Of a stretch of DNA of 9,736 nucleotides, positions 5,539 to 9,736 are shown piece after piece (the stretch's first letter is position 1; every line of letters starts with the position of its first letter). Under the pieces are notes generated by a model. That model was not told the DNA's origin. It made no database searches and worked only from the letters and a program-made list of their open reading frames with translations. The translations under genes and the position numbers were made by a program. This DNA is from CAZVBV01 sp964513975 (GTDB taxonomy: Bacteria > Patescibacteriota > Gracilibacteria > UBA4473), in NCBI GenBank assembly GCA_964513975.1, contig CAZEON010000050.1:1-9736 (forward strand). The letters run 5' to 3'.

Positions 5539-5549
5539 AGTTCGAACTC
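5523..5549. repeat. GAGTTCGAACTC palindrome pair supplying the mur stop codon
   Basis: Two perfect copies (5523-5534, 5538-5549) are separated by TTA, the reverse complement of the TAA spacer in recF, so the unit is in opposite orientation. In the same codon phase as the other in-gene units, TTA plus the next G makes TAG, ending the gene after SSNS. The second palindrome lies outside the coding region and could act as a hairpin between the mur gene and frr. Confidence 0.88.
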
Positions 5550-5553
5550 AGGG

Positions 5554-5582
5554 TTGGCAGATTCGCCAATTCTCGCTACACT
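5554..5582 (+). promoter_or_regulatory. Possible promoter of frr-ftsQ
   Basis: TTGGCA (5554-5559, five of six to the -35 consensus) is followed after 17 bp by TACACT (5577-5582, four of six to the -10). This predicts transcription starting near 5589 and a short leader before ATG 5610. The -35 overlaps a small hairpin (TTGGC with GCCAA, 5565-5569). The match is moderate, and frr could instead be read from the mur transcript. Confidence 0.35.
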
Positions 5583-5609
5583 CATGATAATTTTTCATCC
5601 CTCTCATTT

Positions 5610-6155
5610 ATGATTGATTCCCTCAGCCAGACTCTCCAGCAAGCCATTGGACATCTTCGTCAAGAGTTTGGTGGTTTTCATACTGGTCGAGCAAATATTG
5701 GTATGGTGGACGATCTTCAAGTGGAAGTTTACGGATCACATATGCCACTTAAGGGAACCGCAAATATTTCTTGTCCGGATGCACAAACAATTCGTGTTGA
5801 GCCATGGGATAAATCTATTATAGGAGCGATTGAAAAAGCAATCCGAGATGCAGATATTGGGCTCAATCCACAAAACATGGGCGAACATCTCCTTATTCCC
5901 GTTCCTCCAATGACAGAGGAGCGACGGGGGCAAATGGTGAAAAAAGTGCATCAATCAGCTGAACAAACAAAGATTGCGATTAGAAACATCAGACAAGATG
6001 TGCTCAAAAAAGTAAAACATCAGAAGGATGAAAAAGAAATTTCAGAAGATGAATACGCACGACTCGAAAAACAAATCCAAGAAAAAGTAGATGAAGCGAA
6101 CAAAACAATTGAGGAAGTAACCAAGAACAAGGAAACGGAGATCTCAACCATTTAA
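5610..6155 (+). CDS. frr: Ribosome recycling factor
   Basis: A 181-residue RRF, which with EF-G splits post-termination ribosomes in the cytoplasm. The N-terminal helix is followed by FHTGRANIGMVDDLQVEVYG. Next come the family segment RVEPWDKSIIGAIEKAIRDADIGLNPQNMGEHLLIPVPPMTEERR and the long C-terminal helix with QTKIAIRNIRQD. Length is close to the usual 185. Start ATG 5610 is supported by the family N-terminus; no Shine-Dalgarno is visible before it. ftsQ begins six bases after the stop, so the two are probably co-transcribed. Confidence 0.97.
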   Translation: MIDSLSQTLQQAIGHLRQEFGGFHTGRANIGMVDDLQVEVYGSHMPLKGTANISCPDAQTIRVEPWDKSIIGAIEKAIRDADIGLNPQNMGEHLLIPVPPMTEERRGQMVKKVHQSAEQTKIAIRNIRQDVLKKVKHQKDEKEISEDEYARLEKQIQEKVDEANKTIEEVTKNKETEISTI

Positions 6156-6161
6156 TTTCCT

Positions 6162-7028
6162 ATGTTTCGACGTACAAAATCACGGCAACATCGTCGAGAG
6201 TTTCTCCTCGATTCTCCTACTCAGAAATCTCGTCGTACCAAAAAAGTACGGAACAGATTCCTGAACGTACTGGCTCGTTTGCTTTTGGTGCAAAAAATTT
6301 CGAAACTTTTCCGCACATCGGTGCTCTTTAGTGTACTGTTTTCACTCATGGCATTGTTCATCGTTTTCGCACTTGCGACACCGTACTTTCATCTCAAAAA
6401 AATATCAATTGTGCGTGATAATCCAAATCTTGATGTCGTACAGATTGAAAAAAGTTTGAAAGAATTTTACGGAGAAAACATTCTTTTCCTTCCGCATAAA
6501 AACATCCGTGCAAAACTCACAACAGACTTTCCAGAGTTTCGAGATGTTTCCATTCATGAAAATTGGCCATCAGAAATCGAGTTGAGAGTAGAAATCTCCC
6601 CGCCACGATTCAACCTTCTGAACACCGAAAGTGCGAACTTCTCAGTTATTTCGGAAGACGGGGTAATCTTGCAGGAAGAGCCAGATGAAGACCTTCCCGT
6701 GCTTAAGATATTTCAATACGAAAAGCCAATTCAGATCAGACAGCAATTTTTGGCAAAAGAAGATTTAGACAAAATTGAACAGGCAGAAAATATTCTGGAA
6801 TTGGAAATAAAACTTCCACTGCATGCCTCTCATGTGTATTGGGTGGCGAAAGAACTCCATCTTATTTCGCAATCGAATATGGAAATCTGGATCGATCTCT
6901 CCCAAGATATTAAGCCACAAATGCGAAAACTAGAACTTTCCGCAAATGAGATTGGATTGTACACGAGTCGCTTTGAGCACATCGATCTGCGAATACCGAA
7001 ACAAATTTTTTGGAAGAAGAAATTGTAG
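6162..7028 (+). CDS. ftsQ: Cell division protein FtsQ/DivIB (POTRA domain)
   Basis: A 288-residue bitopic membrane protein of the divisome, which links the FtsL/FtsB complex to septal wall synthesis. The N-terminal 50 residues are strongly basic and cytoplasmic. One membrane segment spans about 53-73 (SVLFSVLFSLMALFIVFALA), then a POTRA domain at about 76-150 beginning YFHLKKISIV and ending WPSEIELRVEISPPRF. The beta domain ends with HIDLRIPKQIFW, like the FtsQ end strand. Sequence similarity in this family is low, so the call rests on topology, the POTRA pattern and the end strand. The stop is followed by a hairpin at 7054-7077. Placement next to a mur gene and frr fits a wall/division cluster. 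Confidence 0.85.
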   Translation: MFRRTKSRQHRREFLLDSPTQKSRRTKKVRNRFLNVLARLLLVQKISKLFRTSVLFSVLFSLMALFIVFALATPYFHLKKISIVRDNPNLDVVQIEKSLKEFYGENILFLPHKNIRAKLTTDFPEFRDVSIHENWPSEIELRVEISPPRFNLLNTESANFSVISEDGVILQEEPDEDLPVLKIFQYEKPIQIRQQFLAKEDLDKIEQAENILELEIKLPLHASHVYWVAKELHLISQSNMEIWIDLSQDIKPQMRKLELSANEIGLYTSRFEHIDLRIPKQIFWKKKL

Positions 7029-7465
7029 AAAAATTAAAAAATCATTAATCCCCGTCATTGTCGCTTGGCGACAATCCTGTCAATAATATTCCCTAACTAA
7101 AAAGTCCTAAGTTTTTCATTTTAAAATTGGAATAAAGAAGTCTGCGAGGGTGGTCTCGTCTTTTTTCTGTAAACGTAAAAAGTCGGAAGAATCTAAAGAA
7201 AGAGTGAGAATTGATTGTCAGAGAGTATCGTTTTAGAAATTTTTGATAGTTTGCGCCTGTCCACAATCTTGAACAAAATAGGATTATCAACTCACAATTC
7301 CAGCATTTCAAAGATCTTTGTTTCACAAACAATCTTGAAAAGATCCATTCAAACACAAAAGATAACACATTTATAAGCGTTTATTTCTTTGTGGTGTTTG
7401 GTTTAAGAAACATCTCTTAAGGGATTAATGGTCAAGAAGAAGTTGGTAAATGTAAAAATAGGTTA
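7029..7465. other. Gene-poor 437-bp stretch between ftsQ and the DUF192 gene
   Basis: No convincing protein gene is seen. A 91-codon minus-strand frame (7093-7368) has no recognisable domain and an erratic composition. Visible items: the hairpin at 7054-7077; a short stem GCGAG/CTCGT at 7144-7159 followed by six T residues (7161-7166), which could be a weak plus-strand terminator; and an isolated 12-bp palindrome CAAAGATCTTTG at 7309-7320. The stretch could hold a small RNA or gene debris. Confidence 0.5.
7054..7077 (+). repeat. GTCATT...AATC hairpin element, copy 1
   Basis: ATTGTCGC (7057-7064) pairs with GCGACAAT (7068-7075) across a TTG loop, flanked by GTC and CC. A second element with the same flanks but a different stem lies at 8082-8104 on the opposite strand. 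Coming 25 bp after ftsQ, it may help end or stabilise the transcript, but no T-run follows. Confidence 0.6.
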
Positions 7466-7906
7466 TCATTCCATAATATCTCCCACATTTCCCTCAAATT
7501 CCCCAACCCTTACTTCGAGTACGTATTTAGCCTTTTCTGCTGGGCGGAAACTAGGGCATTCTTCACTTTCGCAGGGCTGAAGTGTCTGCACATCGATTAC
7601 CTTTTTGTCTCCAGAAATCCAAATCACGTCTAAAGGAATCAATGTGTTTTTCATCCAAAAGACATGAAAATCAGCTTCTTCAAAAACAAAAAACATCCCA
7701 CTTCTTTCATCTAACGACTCACGCAACATCAGTCCTTGTTGCCTTTGTTCTTGTGTTTTTGCTACTTCCACATTCCATGATTGTTCCCCGATTTGTACGG
7801 TTATTTCATCTAGCTCGTGTGCTTTGTGAAGAATTTCCGAAGTTGTGTGTTCACATCCCATCAGAGGGAGTATAGCAATGAAGGCGATAAGTTTCCAAGA
7901 GTTCAT
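7466..7906 (-). CDS. DUF192 family lipoprotein
   Basis: A 146-residue protein with a lipoprotein signal peptide: a short basic start, hydrophobic IAFIAILPLM, and a lipobox ending at Cys18 (LMGC). It is predicted to be anchored to the outer face of the membrane. The rest is the DUF192 domain: a V/QIG strand, EVAKTQEQRQQGLMLRESL, the GMFFVF segment, the hallmark FWMKNTLIPLDVIWI (83-97), two cysteines (112, 117) in the PCESEECPSF loop, and KYVLEVRVGEF. The family's function is not established. The stop is UGA followed at once by UAA. Its start codon lies two bases from the start of a doubtful plus-strand frame, and there is no clear promoter within 60 bp. Confidence 0.9.
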   Translation of the reverse strand: MNSWKLIAFIAILPLMGCEHTTSEILHKAHELDEITVQIGEQSWNVEVAKTQEQRQQGLMLRESLDERSGMFFVFEEADFHVFWMKNTLIPLDVIWISGDKKVIDVQTLQPCESEECPSFRPAEKAKYVLEVRVGEFEGNVGDIME

Positions 7907-7908
7907 TT

Positions 7909-8073
7909 ATGAAGAGTTTAGCACCTCACTTTGTTCTTGCGAAGAATCAATTCTCACCTCGAGTCATTTCATTCCGTTTTGCGGGACTGGAATCGGACGA
8001 AGGCTTGGAACAGTGTTTTAAGCGTCAGCACGGTACCTATGATGGTTTTTCGTACTCTGTGTACAGGAGATAA
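7909..8073 (+). CDS. Possible small protein of 54 residues, unrecognised
   Basis: An open frame from ATG 7909 to TAA 8073, beginning MKSLAPHFVLAKNQFSPR and ending YDGFSYSVYRR. I recognise no domain, signal peptide or membrane segment. It is uninterrupted and uses ordinary codons. However, its start is two bases from the divergent DUF192 start, no ribosome binding site is clear, and it is short. A competing overlapping frame (7931-8128) looks less protein-like. It may be a real small gene, a decayed remnant or chance. Confidence 0.25.
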   Translation: MKSLAPHFVLAKNQFSPRVISFRFAGLESDEGLEQCFKRQHGTYDGFSYSVYRR

Positions 8074-8081
8074 ACGGAACC

Positions 8082-8104
8082 GATTCTGGGAAAGCCAGAA
8101 TGAC
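8082..8104 (-). repeat. GTCATT...AATC hairpin element, copy 2
   Basis: Read on the minus strand: GTC, then ATTCTGG, loop CTTTC, CCAGAAT, C. The outer bases match the element at 7054-7077, while the inner stem differs with both sides changed together. It lies between the small open frame and the helicase promoter. Confidence 0.6.
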
Positions 8105-8123
8105 CGAGAAGGAAAGTTCTTAA

Positions 8124-8152
8124 TTTAAGAGGGGGTTCGGGGGTGTTATAAT
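8124..8152 (+). promoter_or_regulatory. Extended -10 promoter of the helicase gene
   Basis: A perfect extended -10, TGTTATAAT (8144-8152), has a weak -35 TTTAAG (8124-8129) at 17-bp spacing. A G-rich stretch fills the spacer. Extended -10 promoters commonly tolerate a poor -35. Transcription would start near 8159, leaving a 20-base leader before ATG 8179. Confidence 0.7.
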
Positions 8153-8178
8153 TTAAATTTTTTGATATTGTCCTCGCG

Positions 8179-9736
8179 ATGACAAAAGATTTTTTATCAA
8201 ACCTCAATCCTGCGCAGCGCAAAGCGGTGCAAAAAGTGTATGGACAGATTTTGGTTTTAGCGGGTCCTGGAACGGGGAAAACGCATCTCTTAACCGCGCG
8301 TATCGCTCACCTGCTCCAGCAAGATGTAGGGGCTCAATCGCAAAACATTCTCTGCCTCACATTCACTGAGGCTGGCGCAACCGAAATGCGAGATCGGCTT
8401 CAGAAAAGCATCGGGAATGAAGCGTACAAGGTGAAAATTTCTACATTTCATGGATTTTGCCAGTGGGTGATGGATGAGTATCCAGAGTATTTTGAAACGA
8501 AACGAGGAACGCGAGAAATCGCTGATGATCTACAAAAAGCACTCGCCTTCCAGGATTCTGTGCAATCGAAAAAATGGGAATTTTTCTCGAACGTGTGGGA
8601 TGATTTTATTTTTCGGCACGACATCTTGAGCGCTATTTCAAAGCTCAAACGAGAAAATATTTCCCCGAACGGGCTTCGAGAACTGATCCCAGAGGAGAAA
8701 AAACGACTTGACGAGGATCCAGAAAATTTTTATAAACGAAAATTCGGGGAATTTAAAGAAGGAGATTTTAAACCAAAAAAACGAGAAGAGATTGATCGCA
8801 AAATTCGACGCATGGAAGAGTTGGCAGATTTCTGGGATGTGTATGAGGAAAAGATGAAAGAAAAAGGGTTCTTTGATTTTGATGATCAGCTCATGTGGGT
8901 GATTGGGGAGGTGAAAGAAAACGAAAACTTAAGACTCGATTTAGCGGAGCGATTTCAGTGGGTTTTGGTCGATGAATACCAAGATACCAATTCTGTACAA
9001 AACGAGCTCCTATGGGCGCTCAGCGACTTCCAGGAGGATCCTAATATCTTCGCCGTGGGAGATGATGATCAGGCTATTTATCGGTTCCAAGGAGCGAGTG
9101 TGGAGAATATTTTCGAATTCCAAAAACATTTCCCTTCTCATGAACAAATCACACTCACTGAAAACTACCGATCCGCTCAAAATATTCTCGATGGGACCTT
9201 TGCTTCTATTGCGAACAATAAAACGAGAGCTGATAAAGATAAGAAATTAACCGCGAGTGGGACAAATAAAGATTTCACGGGCACAATCCACAAGGCCGTC
9301 TTCGGAGCGAGACTGAGCGAGCTGGGCTTTCTCGTAGAGCGTATTCAGCAAGTGCTCAAAGATGGAACTCCTCCAGGAGAGATTGCGATTTTGTGTAGAA
9401 AAAATACTGAAGTTTTGGAAATCGCGCGCGAACTCCCGAAGTTTGGAATTCCGGTTTCGGCTCAGATTTTTCAAAATATATTTGAAGACCAATGGATCAG
9501 AATTTTGATTTTGATGCTCGAAATTTTTGCCGATCCACGAAACGATGAAAAAATGATGGAGCTTCTCCATACACAATTCTTTGGAATTTCTGGAGAGAAA
9601 CTTCTTCAACTATCCCTCAAACGAAACGAAGAGAAAATATCTGTTATCGCACTCTTGGAAAAGGAATCAGAAAGTGATGAGTCATTGAAAAAAATCTTCG
9701 ATCTCATCATAAATGCTCGCCAAAAATTCTGGCACT
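8179..9736 (+). CDS. UvrD/Rep-family (SF1A) DNA helicase, 3' end beyond window
   Basis: The first 519 residues of an ATP-dependent 3'-5' DNA helicase. Motifs in order: the Q-motif LNPAQRKAV (9-17), Walker A AGPGTGKT (28-35), motif Ia LTFTEAGATEMRDRL (60-74), motif Ib STFHGF (88-93), FDFDDQL (around 232-238), motif II VDEYQDTN (264-271), motif III VGDDDQAIYRFQGA (293-306) and motif IV LTENYRS (326-332). The order and spacing are typical. Motif Ia has EAGA where UvrD usually has NKAA, which hints at a divergent branch. Some such proteins carry a C-terminal nuclease domain, which cannot be judged here because the gene runs off the window. It probably acts in DNA repair or replication restart. 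It has its own promoter at 8124-8152. Confidence 0.93.
   Translation, partial: MTKDFLSNLNPAQRKAVQKVYGQILVLAGPGTGKTHLLTARIAHLLQQDVGAQSQNILCLTFTEAGATEMRDRLQKSIGNEAYKVKISTFHGFCQWVMDEYPEYFETKRGTREIADDLQKALAFQDSVQSKKWEFFSNVWDDFIFRHDILSAISKLKRENISPNGLRELIPEEKKRLDEDPENFYKRKFGEFKEGDFKPKKREEIDRKIRRMEELADFWDVYEEKMKEKGFFDFDDQLMWVIGEVKENENLRLDLAERFQWVLVDEYQDTNSVQNELLWALSDFQEDPNIFAVGDDDQAIYRFQGASVENIFEFQKHFPSHEQITLTENYRSAQNILDGTFASIANNKTRADKDKKLTASGTNKDFTGTIHKAVFGARLSELGFLVERIQQVLKDGTPPGEIAILCRKNTEVLEIARELPKFGIPVSAQIFQNIFEDQWIRILILMLEIFADPRNDEKMMELLHTQFFGISGEKLLQLSLKRNEEKISVIALLEKESESDESLKKIFDLIINARQKFWH

Noticed and set aside
7257..7265. DnaA box in CTGTCCACA near a gene-poor region
   Set aside because: It has two mismatches to the consensus, no second box was seen and there is no dnaA or dnaN nearby.
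7093..7368. Minus-strand 91-codon frame
   Set aside because: No recognisable domain, erratic composition, and no supporting start signal.
7466..7471. Alternative genetic code with UGA as glycine, suggested by UGA followed by UAA at the DUF192 end
   Set aside because: None of the long reading frames contains an internal UGA, and glycine uses GGN throughout.
7931..8128. Plus-strand 65-codon frame
   Set aside because: It overlaps the slightly better 54-codon frame and runs through the hairpin element at 8082-8104.

Overview
The window reads as a chromosomal segment of a small-genome bacterium, most likely of the Patescibacteria/CPR. This is inferred from the Mur ligase with a strongly shortened N-terminal domain, the gene set and spacing (recF, der, a mur gene, frr, ftsQ), few clear Shine-Dalgarno sites, and intergenic AT-rich direct repeats. 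All long genes read through with the standard bacterial code. There are no in-frame UGA codons, so the UGA=Gly code of Gracilibacteria/Absconditabacteria is not supported.

Layout. Positions 1-275: a strong intrinsic terminator of an off-window gene, then a cluster of 12-bp palindromes (GAGTTCGAACTC and close variants). Positions 276-1481: two related RAYT-type single-strand transposases (HUH/Y1 family) in tandem, each behind a shared 18-bp leader. Positions 1504-2637: recF, carrying three palindrome-pair insertions. Positions 2649-4136 (minus): der, convergent with recF across a perfect 17-bp inverted repeat. Positions 4264-5538: a MurE-like ligase whose stop codon lies inside a palindrome pair. 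Positions 5610-7028: frr and ftsQ, closely spaced. Positions 7029-7465: a gene-poor stretch. Positions 7466-7906 (minus): a DUF192 lipoprotein. Positions 7909-8073: a doubtful 54-codon reading frame. From 8179 to the window end: a UvrD/Rep-family helicase behind an extended -10 promoter.

The striking feature is a system of paired short palindromes. A unit is two copies of a 12-bp perfect palindrome separated by 3 bp (TAA, TTA or ATA), 27 bp in all, or exactly nine codons. Units occur inside the first transposase, recF and the end of the mur gene, all in the same codon phase. The second transposase carries, at the equivalent place in its protein, a unit of identical architecture built from a different palindrome (GGATACGTATCC). 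A third palindrome, core AACCCGGGTT, occurs as pairs twice in recF. All three fit the pattern G-N4-CG-N4-C with complementary arms. I infer a family of miniature REPIN-like elements that insert in frame into housekeeping genes and may be mobilised by the neighbouring RAYTs, each RAYT gene carrying a copy of its own repeat type. The mobilisation and cognate-repeat ideas are hypotheses; the sequence pattern is directly visible.

Functionally the ordinary genes serve DNA repair (recF, helicase), ribosome assembly and recycling (der, frr), and cell-wall synthesis and division (mur ligase, ftsQ).
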